Of a stretch of DNA of 64,000 nucleotides, positions 7,094 through 16,140 are shown piece after piece; position 1 is the stretch's first letter; each line of letters starts with the position of its first letter. Made by a program: the position numbers and the translations under genes. Source of the stretch: Mechercharimyces sp. CAU 1602. Lineage in GTDB: Bacteria > Bacillota > Bacilli > Thermoactinomycetales > JANTPT01. The stretch is from NCBI RefSeq assembly GCF_024753565.1, contig NZ_JANTPT010000001.1, positions 124,001 through 188,000 of the forward strand, read 5' to 3'. Under the pieces are notes generated by a model. It did not search any database, was not told the DNA's origin, and saw only the letters and a program-made list of their open reading frames with translations.

Positions 7094-8155
7094 ATGGTCG
7101 TGAGTGAACACCAGTTAAATAGTTTGAGAAAAGAATTGGATCGAATTAATCTAGAACTTTTAGCTTTGATGAACGAACGAGCTAAGATTGTAAAAGAGAT
7201 TGGGGAGATGAAGACACGGCAAGGAGTGATGAAATACGATCCTGTTCGTGAACGCAAGATGCTCGATGATCTCGTCCGCCACAATGAAGGCCCATTTGAA
7301 GATGGAAGTGTTCGTCATTTGTTTAAGGAGATTTTTAAAGCTTCTCTCAATCTTCAAGGGGAAGAGGAAAAGAAAGCGTTGTTGGTAAGCCGTAAGCGCA
7401 AATCTCATGATACGGTTGTCACGGTAGGTAATAATACCATCGGAGAACCTAATAAGCAAGTGATTGCGGGACCGTGTTCAGTTGAATCAAAAGAACAAGT
7501 TCGTCAGGTTGCTGCGAGTCTTGCGCAGCAGGGAGTAAGCTTTTTACGGGGAGGCGCTTTCAAACCTCGTACTTCTCCATATGACTTCCAGGGGTTAGGA
7601 GAAGAAGGTCTGCGAATCTTACGCGAAGTGGCCGATGAGTTTAAATTGAATGTCGTAAGCGAGATTGTAAATCCAGGTGATATTGAGATGGCGACCAAAT
7701 ACGTTGATATGATTCAAATTGGTGCGCGCAATATGCAAAACTTTGATCTGCTTAAGGAAGCGGGAAAAGTAAATACTCCTGTCTTTTTGAAAAGAGGGAT
7801 GGCGGCCACGATTGAGGAGTTACTGTTTGCTGCGGAATATATTGTGTCACGCGGAAATGAACAAGTGATTTTATGTGAACGTGGGATTCGCACATACGAA
7901 AAATGGACACGCAATACCCTGGATATTTCTGCTGTACCCATTTTGAAGCAGGAAAGTCACCTTCCTGTAATTGTTGATATTACGCATTCAACTGGTCGAC
8001 GTGATATATTGCTTCCCGTTGCGAGAGCAGCATTAGCGGCAGGGGCAGATGGTATAATGGTAGAGGTGCACCCTGATCCTTCCGTCGCATTATCTGATGC
8101 AAATCAACAAATCGATATTCCTACCTTTGAACACTTTATATCTGAACTTCTCTAG
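7094..8155 (+). CDS. aroA: Bifunctional chorismate mutase / DAHP synthase
   Basis: Residues 1-85 are an AroQ-type chorismate mutase domain ([27 protein letters not shown]). Residues about 105-353 are the DAHP synthase domain, with [53 protein letters not shown] and [10 protein letters not shown], all diagnostic. It joins erythrose-4-phosphate and phosphoenolpyruvate to open the shikimate pathway, with the mutase domain as feedback sensor for chorismate/prephenate. Length and order match B. subtilis AroA, which likewise lies between ytxGHJ and ccpA. The start could be ATG 7094 or GTG 7100; the ribosome site AGGGGCGA is closer to 7094. Confidence 0.95.
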   Translation: MVVSEHQLNSLRKELDRINLELLALMNERAKIVKEIGEMKTRQGVMKYDPVRERKMLDDLVRHNEGPFEDGSVRHLFKEIFKASLNLQGEEEKKALLVSRKRKSHDTVVTVGNNTIGEPNKQVIAGPCSVESKEQVRQVAASLAQQGVSFLRGGAFKPRTSPYDFQGLGEEGLRILREVADEFKLNVVSEIVNPGDIEMATKYVDMIQIGARNMQNFDLLKEAGKVNTPVFLKRGMAATIEELLFAAEYIVSRGNEQVILCERGIRTYEKWTRNTLDISAVPILKQESHLPVIVDITHSTGRRDILLPVARAALAAGADGIMVEVHPDPSVALSDANQQIDIPTFEHFISELL

Positions 8156-8194
8156 CCCTATGGACAATGGTCAGGGATGGAAGTGAGATTTGCA

Positions 8195-8217
8195 GGGCCG
8201 CACATGCGGTCTTTTTG
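8195..8217 (+). terminator. Terminator after aroA
   Basis: A GC-rich 6-bp stem (GGCCGC/GCGGTC with one G-T pair, ACAT loop) is followed by five T. It lies 40 bp after the aroA stop. Confidence 0.65.
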
Positions 8218-8304
8218 CCTTTGTGTAGATAATGTTACGATTTTGTCGAAGATCAGGATGATTTACCCAATCTAAGTGAGTTAAAATGGGGGGAGAGAGC
8301 GAAA

Positions 8305-9351
8305 GTGAATCTCTTAATGTCATTAGAAAAAGCAAATAATGGGGAATGGACACCACGCGAATTATTTCCACACTTGGCTCAATACATGCCACAAGTATAT
8401 GTAGCTTATCATCGGCCTACAGCATTGGGAACAGAAGTACGGCCTGTAGTGGCACGGGGGAAGGAACCAGGTAGTAAACGTTCCGTTTTATTTTCAGACG
8501 AACATATTGCACAAGACTGGTTACAAGCACAACCACAAGTTTATTTGCAGAGTAAAGACACGTTAGAGTATATGAAAGAGGCATTCCGCAGTGGTTACGA
8601 TGGTTTTGCCCTCAATCCAGGCAAGCCATCACGTCTGATTACAGACCGCTCCTTGATGCACCTGCTCCTCTGTGAATATGCCTTGGTGAGTATGAAGCTG
8701 CAGCAAGGGGCATGGATCCCCTCACAGAGGGAACGCTTACTCTTTATTGATTTGGACAATGGAAAACAGTCTATACCTGTATACTTTAGCAAGTCGGATG
8801 CGCAAGCGGTGTGTGAAAAGTCGGGTGGAGAACCGCAGTTACATAGCTGGGAAGGAATACGGAGTCGTTGCTGGGCCTTGGGAGGAGAAGGTCCTATCCT
8901 TCAATATGGATTTCCTGAACAGATTGGTTTGTTAGCAAAGCATGTAGATGGTTTATGTGGAAATGAAAAAGAAAATGTGTATGCATTGTTAGAGCGATCC
9001 ATTCGGGCTGGACAGGGAACGGCTAATGCATGGGAAATTGGGCAGATGCTCAAGAGGTTAGATTGGATATGGGTTGTTGTCGATCGCAATGGTACTTGTG
9101 TGGATCTCGCTCCTGGAGAGAGTCAGCCGACGTTAGATATATTTACTAATTCTGGTTTGGCGCATGAACGAATTGCCGAGTGGCGACAAGCTGGGGGTCA
9201 ACAGGAGGTCTTCCCTCGCCTCAAGTCATGTAAGTCTCTGTTTGCTGAGCAGTTGGAGCGTAATCCAGTGATTTGTATTAACCGTGGTAGTAAAGAATCG
9301 TGGATCAGTATTACAAACGATACATTAAAAACGCTGATTGCCTCATCCTAA
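8305..9351 (+). CDS. SseB-like repeat protein, function unknown
   Basis: The 348-residue protein starts with GTG after GGGGGGAGAG. It appears to hold repeated copies of a fold resembling the SseB N-terminal domain. One segment has SVLFSDEHIAQDWL followed by GYDGFALNPG, which matches the SseB pattern of a TxxxA/W stretch and a hydrophobic-NPG end. A second starts near LLFIDLDNGKQSIPVYFSKSDAQ and a third near TLDIFTNSGLAHERIAEW. There is no signal peptide or membrane helix. SseB-like domains are widespread in soluble proteins of unknown role. It sits between aroA and ccpA and may form an operon with ccpA (33-bp gap, no terminator). The domain call is tentative. Confidence 0.6.
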   Translation: MNLLMSLEKANNGEWTPRELFPHLAQYMPQVYVAYHRPTALGTEVRPVVARGKEPGSKRSVLFSDEHIAQDWLQAQPQVYLQSKDTLEYMKEAFRSGYDGFALNPGKPSRLITDRSLMHLLLCEYALVSMKLQQGAWIPSQRERLLFIDLDNGKQSIPVYFSKSDAQAVCEKSGGEPQLHSWEGIRSRCWALGGEGPILQYGFPEQIGLLAKHVDGLCGNEKENVYALLERSIRAGQGTANAWEIGQMLKRLDWIWVVVDRNGTCVDLAPGESQPTLDIFTNSGLAHERIAEWRQAGGQQEVFPRLKSCKSLFAEQLERNPVICINRGSKESWISITNDTLKTLIASS

Positions 9352-9384
9352 AGGAAAATCAAGCTTACGGAAAAAGGTGTATGG

Positions 9385-10410
9385 ATGATGACAGGAAGAA
9401 AAAAAGAAACCATTACGATTTATGATGTAGCTCGTGAGGCGAATGTTTCGATGGCGACGGTTTCCCGTGTGGTCAATGGTAATCCCAATGTGAAACCGAC
9501 AACGAGGAAGAAAGTGTTGGAGACGATCCGTACTTTAGGTTATCGTCCCAATGCTGTAGCACGTGGACTCGCAAGTAAGCGTACTACCACAGTTGGAGTA
9601 GTGATTCCCGATATATCGCGCTCTTTTTTCTCGGAAATCACAAGAGGGATTGAAGATATTGCCAATATGTATCATTACAATATCATATTATGTAACTCTG
9701 ACTTAAAGAAAGATAAGGAGTTACAGTTAATTGAGGCGCTACTGGAAAAGCAAGTGGATGGACTTTTGTTTATGGGAAGCGAAGTGACAGACGATCACCG
9801 TGATATCTTTACTGGATCGCAGGTACCAATCGTATTAGCTGCGACACAGGATGAGAAGAATGGATGGCCATCGGTCAATATTGATCATCGTATAGCTGCT
9901 CAAGAGGCAACAGAATTGTTGCTAGCAGAAGGGCATGAGCAGGTCGCAATTATTGGAGGTCCTTTGACGGAATCGACAAGCGGGATGCCACGGTACCAAG
10001 GTTATCGCGAAGCGCTTGCTCAGAGCCAACTTCCTTTTGTGGAATCATTGGTTCGTATAGGGCAGTACGATTATGCCTCTGGCTGGGAAGCGATGAATAG
10101 TTTGCTCGATGCCCACCCCGAGTTATCAGCGGCTTTTGTCGCTAATGATGAGATGGCGGTGGGAGCGATTCACGCTGTGCAGGATCGCGGGGGCAAGGTG
10201 CCAGAGGATGTATCTGTGATTGGTTTTAATAATACCCCTTTATCCTCTCAGGTTCGGCCCAGATTAAGTACGGTAGCAGTTCCTATGTACGATATTGGTG
10301 CGGTAGCGATGAGACTTCTAACTAAATTTATGAATGATGAAGAGGTTATCGAAAAACAAGTGATATTGCCACATCGCTTGGAAATGCGTGAATCAACACT
10401 GACAAAATAG
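9385..10410 (+). CDS. ccpA: Catabolite control protein A
   Basis: The 341-residue LacI/GalR-family regulator has the DNA-binding domain at residues 10-60 ([39 protein letters not shown]), nearly identical to B. subtilis CcpA, including the hinge helix [17 protein letters not shown]. The effector/corepressor domain follows. With HPr-Ser46-P it binds cre sites to repress or activate carbon genes. It has a seven-residue N-terminal extension (MMTGRKKE) beyond the usual start, and two possible ATGs (9385, 9388). The place after aroA is conserved. The nearby acsA gene is a known catabolite-controlled gene in B. subtilis. Confidence 0.95.
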   Translation: MMTGRKKETITIYDVAREANVSMATVSRVVNGNPNVKPTTRKKVLETIRTLGYRPNAVARGLASKRTTTVGVVIPDISRSFFSEITRGIEDIANMYHYNIILCNSDLKKDKELQLIEALLEKQVDGLLFMGSEVTDDHRDIFTGSQVPIVLAATQDEKNGWPSVNIDHRIAAQEATELLLAEGHEQVAIIGGPLTESTSGMPRYQGYREALAQSQLPFVESLVRIGQYDYASGWEAMNSLLDAHPELSAAFVANDEMAVGAIHAVQDRGGKVPEDVSVIGFNNTPLSSQVRPRLSTVAVPMYDIGAVAMRLLTKFMNDEEVIEKQVILPHRLEMRESTLTK

Positions 10411-10431
10411 AAGAGATGGGGGCCGCCTGAT

Positions 10432-11127
10432 ATGATTGGAATCATTGGTGCAATGGATGAGGAGATCTCTCGCTTCCAAGCAGACATGAAGATGGAAAAG
10501 CAGAGTGAAGTTGCAGGAGTTTGTTTTTATGAGGGAATCTTTGCCGGAAAGTCGATTGTATTGTGTAAAAGCGGAGTAGGAAAAGTAAACGCTGCCATTT
10601 GTACACAGGTGTTAATCGATCGTTATGACGTTCATGCGATTATTTTTACTGGGGTGGCGGGTGCACTCGATCCCAATTTGGAAATTGGTGATTGTGTAAT
10701 CTCAACACAGTGTCAGTATCATGATATGGATGTAACTGCATTGGGATTAGAGCGAGGGCAAATTCCTTTCCAGGAGGTGTCTGTCTTTAAAGCAGATCCT
10801 ATGTGGGTAAGGTTAGCACGTGAGGCAGGGGAGTCGATTGCAGAAGGAAAAACAGTAGAAGGGAAAGTTCTTTCTGGTGATCAGTTCATCTCTAGCACTA
10901 AAACAGTGCTTCAGCTCTGGAGTCAACTAGAAGGGGTATGTGTGGAGATGGAAGGGGCGGCGGTCGCTCATGTTTGTCACGCCAATGGAGTGCCTTTCGT
11001 CGTCATTCGCTCCATTTCGGATAAAGCAGACCACTCGGCGACAGTAAACTTTGAAAAATTTACGGAGTTAGCTTCTCATCGTTCGTGTGTGATGGTACAT
11101 CGGATGTTGGAGAAATGGCAGGGATAA
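10432..11127 (+). CDS. mtnN: 5'-methylthioadenosine/S-adenosylhomocysteine nucleosidase
   Basis: The 231-residue protein has the MtnN motifs: catalytic Glu region IGAMDEEISRF at the start, GVAGALDP in the middle, and CVEMEGAAVAHVCHANGVPFVVIRSISDKAD near the end, which supplies the ribose-binding Glu and the catalytic Asp. It cleaves the glycosidic bond of methylthioadenosine and S-adenosylhomocysteine in methyl recycling. It follows ccpA by 21 bp and ends at a terminator, so ccpA and mtnN are probably co-transcribed. In B. subtilis mtnN lies elsewhere, next to yrrT; a YrrT-like methyltransferase is found at 35.5 kb here. Confidence 0.93.
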   Translation: MIGIIGAMDEEISRFQADMKMEKQSEVAGVCFYEGIFAGKSIVLCKSGVGKVNAAICTQVLIDRYDVHAIIFTGVAGALDPNLEIGDCVISTQCQYHDMDVTALGLERGQIPFQEVSVFKADPMWVRLAREAGESIAEGKTVEGKVLSGDQFISSTKTVLQLWSQLEGVCVEMEGAAVAHVCHANGVPFVVIRSISDKADHSATVNFEKFTELASHRSCVMVHRMLEKWQG

Positions 11128-11134
11128 TGCGGTG

Positions 11135-11156
11135 GCGGGTTTTAGCACCCGCTTTT
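11135..11156 (+). terminator. Terminator after mtnN
   Basis: A 6-bp stem GCGGGT/ACCCGC with a 6-nt loop is followed by four T. It lies 8 bp after the mtnN stop. Confidence 0.65.
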
Positions 11157-11195
11157 GCGGGAAAAAGACTGAATAAATGTGGTTGTCTGAACTTA

Positions 11196-11204
11196 TGTTA
11201 TACT
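11196..11204 (+). promoter_or_regulatory. Extended -10 promoter element for acsA
   Basis: TGTTATACT is an extended -10 (TG-N-TATACT). No good -35 hexamer is seen 16-18 bases upstream, as is usual for extended -10 promoters. It would give a leader of about 30 nt to the acsA start. I found no convincing cre site here. Confidence 0.45.
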
Positions 11205-11238
11205 AACTGTAGGGAAATGGAGAAAGGGGCGGATCAGA

Positions 11239-12960
11239 ATGCATAGTAGCGAACAGATTGAAGTGGTGACGAGAAAGAACCAATTATCCGATTATGAAAA
11301 AACGTATGATTCATTTTCTTGGGATGAGGTTGAACGAGAGTTTTCTTGGTATGAGACAGGTCGGGTAAATGCTGCTTATGAAGCGATTGATCGACACGTC
11401 GATGAAGGGCGGGGGGGACAAATTGCGCTTCGTTATTTAGATGATAAGCGTGATGAAACCTACACATTTTCACAGATGAAGGAGCAGTCGGATCGTGCAG
11501 GTTCTGTATTTCGTCGACATGGTATTAAGAAGGGAGATCGCCTCTTTATCTTTATGCCACGCACTCCCGAGCTTTATTTTAGTTTCTTGGGTGCATTGAA
11601 GCTGGGTGCGATTGTGGGTCCTTTGTTTGAAGCTTTTATGGAGGAAGCAGTTGCAGATCGCTTGCGTGATAGTGAAGCGGTAGCGTTGGTGACAACGCCA
11701 GCTCTTCTCCCACGAGTACCAGTGGATGATCTCCCTAGTTTGCAACATATTTTTGTCGTGACTGAAAGTGGAAGCGATATCAATGAGGGACTGATTGATT
11801 TACTGGAGGAAATGAGAGCGATTTCACCACAGTTAGAGATCGAATGGGTAGGTCGTGAGGATGGCATGCTGCTTCATTACACATCCGGTTCAACAGGGAA
11901 GCCCAAAGGGGTATATCATGTCCATAATGCGATGATACAACATTATCAGACGGGGAAGTGGGTTCTTGATTTTAAGGAAGGTGATGTATACTGGTGTACT
12001 GCTGATCCAGGTTGGGTGACGGGCACATCTTATGGTATCTTCGCTCCTTGGCTAAATGGTGTAACGAATGTGATCCGAGGAGGTCGCTTTAGTCCGGATG
12101 ATTGGTATGAGACGATTGAAAAATTACAGGTGACAGTATGGTATAGTGCACCTACTGCATTTCGGATGTTGATGGGGGCAGGGAAAGAAGCGGCTCACAA
12201 GTATCGCTTATCTTCCTTGCGCCATGTGTTAAGTGTAGGGGAACCGCTTAACCCGGAAGTGATACGGTGGGGATTAAAGGTGTATGGGCGGCGCATTCAT
12301 GATAATTGGTGGATGACAGAAACAGGTGGGATCTTAATTTCAAATTATCCGCAAATGGAGATTAAACCAGGTTCGATGGGGAAACCTTTTCCGGGTATAA
12401 CTGCGGCGATCATTGATGATGAGGGAAATGAATTGCCTACGTATGAGCTCGGTAATCTGGCAATTCGTACTCCATGGCCAGCGATGATGCGTAAGATATG
12501 GGGGAACTCTGCAAAATACGAAGAGTACTTCCGTATTCCAGGCTGGTATATCTCCGGTGACTCTGCCTATTGCGATGATGAAGGATATTTCTGGTTTCAA
12601 GGGCGCTTAGATGATGTGATTAATACGGCGGGTGAGCGTGTAGGTCCGTTTGAAGTGGAAAGTAAGTTAGTGGAGCATCCTTCCGTGATGGAGGCGGGAG
12701 TGATCGGAAAACCCGATCCTGTACGAGGTCAAATCATTAAGGCTTTTATATCGCTTCAAGATGGTGTAGAGGAGTCTGAGGAGTTAAAAGAGGAGATTCG
12801 TACATTCGTAAAGGAGCGGCTTTCCGCTCATGCTGCTCCACGTGAGATTGAAGTAATCGATAAACTGCCAAAGACGCGTAGTGGTAAGATTATGCGACGT
12901 GTGTTGAAGGCATGGGAGCTTGACTTACCTACAGGTGACTTATCGACGATGGAAGATTAA
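11239..12960 (+). CDS. acsA: Acetyl-CoA synthetase
   Basis: The 573-residue adenylate-forming enzyme follows B. subtilis AcsA almost segment by segment. ATP-binding P-loop LLHYTSGSTGKPKGV, acetate-site region YWCTADPGWVTGTSYGIFAPWLNG, adenine-binding DNWWMTETGG, hinge GRLDDVINTAGERVGP and the catalytic Lys in LPKTRSGKIMRRVLKAWE are all present. It converts acetate, ATP and CoA to acetyl-CoA. In many species the last Lys region is acetylated by AcuA; no acuABC genes lie nearby, whereas in B. subtilis they are divergent from acsA. It is a single-gene unit between two hairpins. Confidence 0.95.
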   Translation: MHSSEQIEVVTRKNQLSDYEKTYDSFSWDEVEREFSWYETGRVNAAYEAIDRHVDEGRGGQIALRYLDDKRDETYTFSQMKEQSDRAGSVFRRHGIKKGDRLFIFMPRTPELYFSFLGALKLGAIVGPLFEAFMEEAVADRLRDSEAVALVTTPALLPRVPVDDLPSLQHIFVVTESGSDINEGLIDLLEEMRAISPQLEIEWVGREDGMLLHYTSGSTGKPKGVYHVHNAMIQHYQTGKWVLDFKEGDVYWCTADPGWVTGTSYGIFAPWLNGVTNVIRGGRFSPDDWYETIEKLQVTVWYSAPTAFRMLMGAGKEAAHKYRLSSLRHVLSVGEPLNPEVIRWGLKVYGRRIHDNWWMTETGGILISNYPQMEIKPGSMGKPFPGITAAIIDDEGNELPTYELGNLAIRTPWPAMMRKIWGNSAKYEEYFRIPGWYISGDSAYCDDEGYFWFQGRLDDVINTAGERVGPFEVESKLVEHPSVMEAGVIGKPDPVRGQIIKAFISLQDGVEESEELKEEIRTFVKERLSAHAAPREIEVIDKLPKTRSGKIMRRVLKAWELDLPTGDLSTMED

Positions 12961-12972
12961 GAGGGAAAAGAT

Positions 12973-13005
12973 AAAAGGTGCGTGAGCAGTGTGCACGCAC
13001 CTTTT
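12973..13005. terminator. Bidirectional terminator between acsA and the PBP gene
   Basis: The stem AAAAGGTGCGTG pairs with CACGCACCTTTT across a 9-nt loop. It gives a T run on both strands for the converging genes. Confidence 0.75.
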
Positions 13006-13039
13006 GTGTGAGAAAAACCTACTTCTTTTATATCTACAT

Positions 13040-15469
13040 TTATGTGGAGTGGAATCGAGCAATCGATTCTGTTTCAATAATTTCATCGTCGGATGGGGCA
13101 TCTGTAGTCTGATTGCTTTGGTCTGAAGAGGTTTCTTCTTCATCTGGTGGGGGCTCAGGCGGACGATTACCGCCGCCGCCGTTATCGCCGTCACCGCCGC
13201 CACCGTCACCACCTCCGTCGTTACCGCCGTTACCGCCGCCACCGTCATTACCGCCACCACCACCGTTATTGCCGCCGTCATCACCGCCGCCACCGTCATT
13301 ACCACCACCACCGCCGTTATTGCCACCACCGTTGTTACCGCCACCGTTGTTATCGTCGTCTTTCTCTTCTTTTGGTTTTGGTTTGGATTCGTAATGGACA
13401 TTAGGCATAGGTGGCTGTGGAGTAAAGTTTGCTTTAGTAGAGATGTCAGGGTTGGTCTTCACTACTGTTTTCCATAATTCGTTCCAAATTGCTTTTGAGA
13501 TATAGGATTGACCTGCTTGACTTCGATTTCTTTCGTATCCCATCCATAAGCCGAGTGACACATCGGGGGTGTAACCGATGAACCAAGCATCAACATCATT
13601 GTTGGTGGTTCCCGTTTTTCCTGCTAAGTATGGGTAGCCTTGTTTATTAATTGCAGTAGCAGTTCCTCTATTCACAACGTCTTGAAGCATGTCAGTTGTC
13701 CAATATGCGACTTGACTAGAGAGTACCTCTACATTTTCAGATTCGTGTTTGTATACAATATTTCCATCGTTATCGGTAATTTTAGCGATAAGATGCGGTT
13801 CATTAAATTTCCCTTCGTTAGCGAGCATGGCATAACCAGCTGTCATGCGTTCTACAGTAAAGCCATAAGTAAAGCCACCAATTGCGATAGGTTCAACTTT
13901 ATCAGTAACTTGTGTGCCAGTAACAGGATCAGTGGCTAGGGTGACGTAGGGGAAGTTCATTTTATCGAGATAACTTAGTGCTCTGTTAACTCCTAAGGAC
14001 TTAATTAACTTTACAGCAGGAGTATTGTAGGAATACGTTAAATGGTATCTAGCAGTTTTTGCACCTATGTAACCTCGACCAGCGTTGCTAGGTGCTTTTT
14101 GTCCATTAGAGTAGCGTGTTTCTTCATCGATAATAATGGAATTAGGAGAGATGATTCCTTCTTCCATAGCCGGACCGTAGTCGAGGAGAGGTTTGATAGT
14201 AGAGCCAGGTTGTTTGGGAACATTAAGTGCAAAGTTTTGTTGGCTTTTATTAAAGTCACGCCCACCAACAAAGGAAAGTACAGCCCCCGTGTGGTTATCC
14301 ATGAGTACAGCGCCTACTTGCCTTTCATCGTTCCCATATCCTTTAAACTCTTTGGCTGATTTGTTCATCGCATCATACAATTTTTTATCGATTGTTGTGT
14401 AAATCCGATATCCGCCAGTTTCTAATTTCCGATGGTATTCACTACTCACTTTCTCTCTTTCTTTATCGGAGAGTTCTTCTAATTTGACATCATCTAACTC
14501 CAGTAGCACTTCATATGCTTGTTTATACGCTTCCTCCATTATATGGGGGTATTTTGTATAAGAGTTTCCACTTCTTTTGCTAAATGAACCCTCAATATCG
14601 AAAGCAAGAGCATCTTCGTACTCTTTCTTAGTAATCTTCTTTGTTTCCAGCATATTATAGAGAACTTCTTTCATCCGGTCTTTTCCAAATGAAGTGTTCC
14701 CATTACTGCTGTAGGGGTTGTAGGCATTGGGACGCTGCGCCATGCCTGCTAGGTAGGCAGACTGGGCAAGGTTGAGGTCTTTAATGTTTTTCTTAAAAAG
14801 TCCCTCGGCAGCGGCATGTACACCGTACATTTGCCGGTTATCGTACCCTTTTCCAAAGAAGAGACTGTTTAGATAAGCGGTTAAAATTTCTTCTTTGCTA
14901 AACAGGCGCTCCACACGGAGGGCGAGAAAAAGTTCTTTGGCTTTGCGATCCAGGTCTTTCCCACGATCCTGTAAGACTTGGTTTTTCACTAGTTGCTGCG
15001 TGAGTGTACTGCCACCGCTTGCCCCCTCCTTGTCGAATAAATACTCTTCTGCTTGTGATTTGAGTGCGCGGGTGAATCCACGAGGAGAAATCCCTTCATG
15101 TTCCCAGAAGGTGCGATCTTCAGTCGCTATCAGTGCCTCAATGAGGTCTTTATTTACATCATCGAGATTAACGACTTGACGTAGTTCATTGGACCGCAGT
15201 GCACCTAGTTCCTCGCCCTCTTTTCCACCAAAGTAGACGATGCTATGTTCGGAGAGGTTGGTTAAATTATCGGTTAATTCGTTTTTATCCCGGATGGGTT
15301 CATCTTTGACTAATGCCGCAACAGTTCCGATTGCCGCACCTACAGTAGCTAGTGAGAGTGTGGCGGTAATAACGAAAAAGATAAAAAGTGTTAGGAGTGT
15401 TCCTCGTAAAATCCGCGCTAGAGGGCGCTTCTTTTGGTCAGGAATAGATGGATCAGGTTTTGTCTTCAT
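13040..15469 (-). CDS. Class A penicillin-binding protein (PBP1A family)
   Basis: Numbering here follows the TTG-start reading. A cytoplasmic basic N-terminus is followed by one membrane helix (about 22-47). The glycosyltransferase family 51 domain has catalytic Glu in EDRTFWEHEG (about 118) and GGSTLTQQLVKN. The transpeptidase domain has STIK (Ser about 424), SYN (about 481-483) and KTGTT (about 619-623). All catalytic residues are intact, so it should both polymerise glycan and cross-link peptides. Residues about 707-769 are almost only Gly, Asn and Asp, encoded by GGN-type triplet repeats, then a Pro/Glu/Ser-rich acidic end. ATG 15469 is chosen; TTG 15472 is three bases upstream and better spaced from AGGAGG. 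Confidence 0.92.
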   Translation of the reverse strand: MKTKPDPSIPDQKKRPLARILRGTLLTLFIFFVITATLSLATVGAAIGTVAALVKDEPIRDKNELTDNLTNLSEHSIVYFGGKEGEELGALRSNELRQVVNLDDVNKDLIEALIATEDRTFWEHEGISPRGFTRALKSQAEEYLFDKEGASGGSTLTQQLVKNQVLQDRGKDLDRKAKELFLALRVERLFSKEEILTAYLNSLFFGKGYDNRQMYGVHAAAEGLFKKNIKDLNLAQSAYLAGMAQRPNAYNPYSSNGNTSFGKDRMKEVLYNMLETKKITKKEYEDALAFDIEGSFSKRSGNSYTKYPHIMEEAYKQAYEVLLELDDVKLEELSDKEREKVSSEYHRKLETGGYRIYTTIDKKLYDAMNKSAKEFKGYGNDERQVGAVLMDNHTGAVLSFVGGRDFNKSQQNFALNVPKQPGSTIKPLLDYGPAMEEGIISPNSIIIDEETRYSNGQKAPSNAGRGYIGAKTARYHLTYSYNTPAVKLIKSLGVNRALSYLDKMNFPYVTLATDPVTGTQVTDKVEPIAIGGFTYGFTVERMTAGYAMLANEGKFNEPHLIAKITDNDGNIVYKHESENVEVLSSQVAYWTTDMLQDVVNRGTATAINKQGYPYLAGKTGTTNNDVDAWFIGYTPDVSLGLWMGYERNRSQAGQSYISKAIWNELWKTVVKTNPDISTKANFTPQPPMPNVHYESKPKPKEEKDDDNNGGGNNGGGNNGGGGGNDGGGGDDGGNNGGGGGNDGGGGNGGNDGGGDGGGGDGDNGGGGNRPPEPPPDEEETSSDQSNQTTDAPSDDEIIETESIARFHST

Positions 15470-15806
15470 CAAGCGCTAGCCTCCTTATATATAAAAAATG
15501 GGCAGGACGGAATGAGCGGGTATGCTACCCCCTCGGATGGATCGGTATCTAGGCGTTATGATTCTTACATGGGTTAGTTCAGATCACAATTCGATGACAA
15601 GATGAAATTAAAGTACATAGCATCGATCTCTTTTTTGTTTACAATACATATGCAATATTGGTTTGATATATGGAAACGAATGATGAACATTCTTTCAAGC
15701 TGAAAGGGGTGAGAAGAGTCTGTCTGTGTAAATGTATATGCACAGGCGCCCAATCTTTTCATCAGTGTTGCTAAGTTTCTCTTTTAGCTTGATCTATAAT
15801 GGCTAT

Positions 15807-16114
15807 CTGAGGTAATATTATATCATATATGGGGGGAAACTTGGCGTATGTTTCACCACTAAAAGGAACAAATTTTTGCGAGGAACAGGCGAAGTAGACG
15901 TTATCTTAGTCTTTTTAAGAGAGCTGGTGGGTGGTGCGAACCAGTAAGGCGATAGCGATCGAATTACACCTGGGAGCAATTCATATATTGCACTGGTTGC
16001 ACTGTATGAACGGGAGCCAATCCCGTTATCCGATGAGTGAAAAACAGGATCACCCTGTTTTTAATAAAGGTGGTATCGCGGGTAGCCTCGTCCTTTCTAG
16101 GAGGGGCTATTTTT
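15807..16114 (+). promoter_or_regulatory. Tyrosine T-box riboswitch leader of tyrS
   Basis: The leader shows the T-box parts in order. The Stem I motif AGAGAGCTGGTGG...GCGAACCAG is near 15920-15945. The specifier loop GAATTACACC has the Tyr codon TAC at 15965-15967. A Stem III hairpin (AAAACAGG/CCTGTTTT) lies at 16041-16060. The T-box sequence AAAGGTGGTATCGCG is at 16066-16080, and a terminator stem (TAGCC/GGCTA) with five T ends at 16114. The bulge TGGT can pair with the ACCA end of uncharged tRNA-Tyr, turning tyrS on when tyrosine is short. A TATAAT at 15795-15800 is the probable -10, but its -35 is poor, so the 5' limit is approximate. The stretch 15480-15790 holds nothing else I can support. 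Confidence 0.9.
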
Positions 16115-16140
16115 ATATATTTGAGATGAGGTGGAGCACG

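Noticed and set aside
11158-11238. cre site for CcpA upstream of acsA
   Set aside because: Expected from B. subtilis, but no sequence close to the cre consensus could be found by eye.
13113-13404. Open frames on the plus strand, Pro/Ser- and Arg/His-rich
   Set aside because: They are antisense to the Gly/Asn/Asp triplet tract of the PBP gene; no ribosome site, composition explained by the repeat.
15602-15703. ATG opening a 33-codon frame upstream of tyrS
   Set aside because: No ribosome binding site and no recognisable protein; lies in a poorly structured AT-rich stretch.
15931-16140. N-terminal extension of tyrS
   Set aside because: It would translate the T-box leader; ATG 16141 has a good ribosome site and matches the usual protein start.
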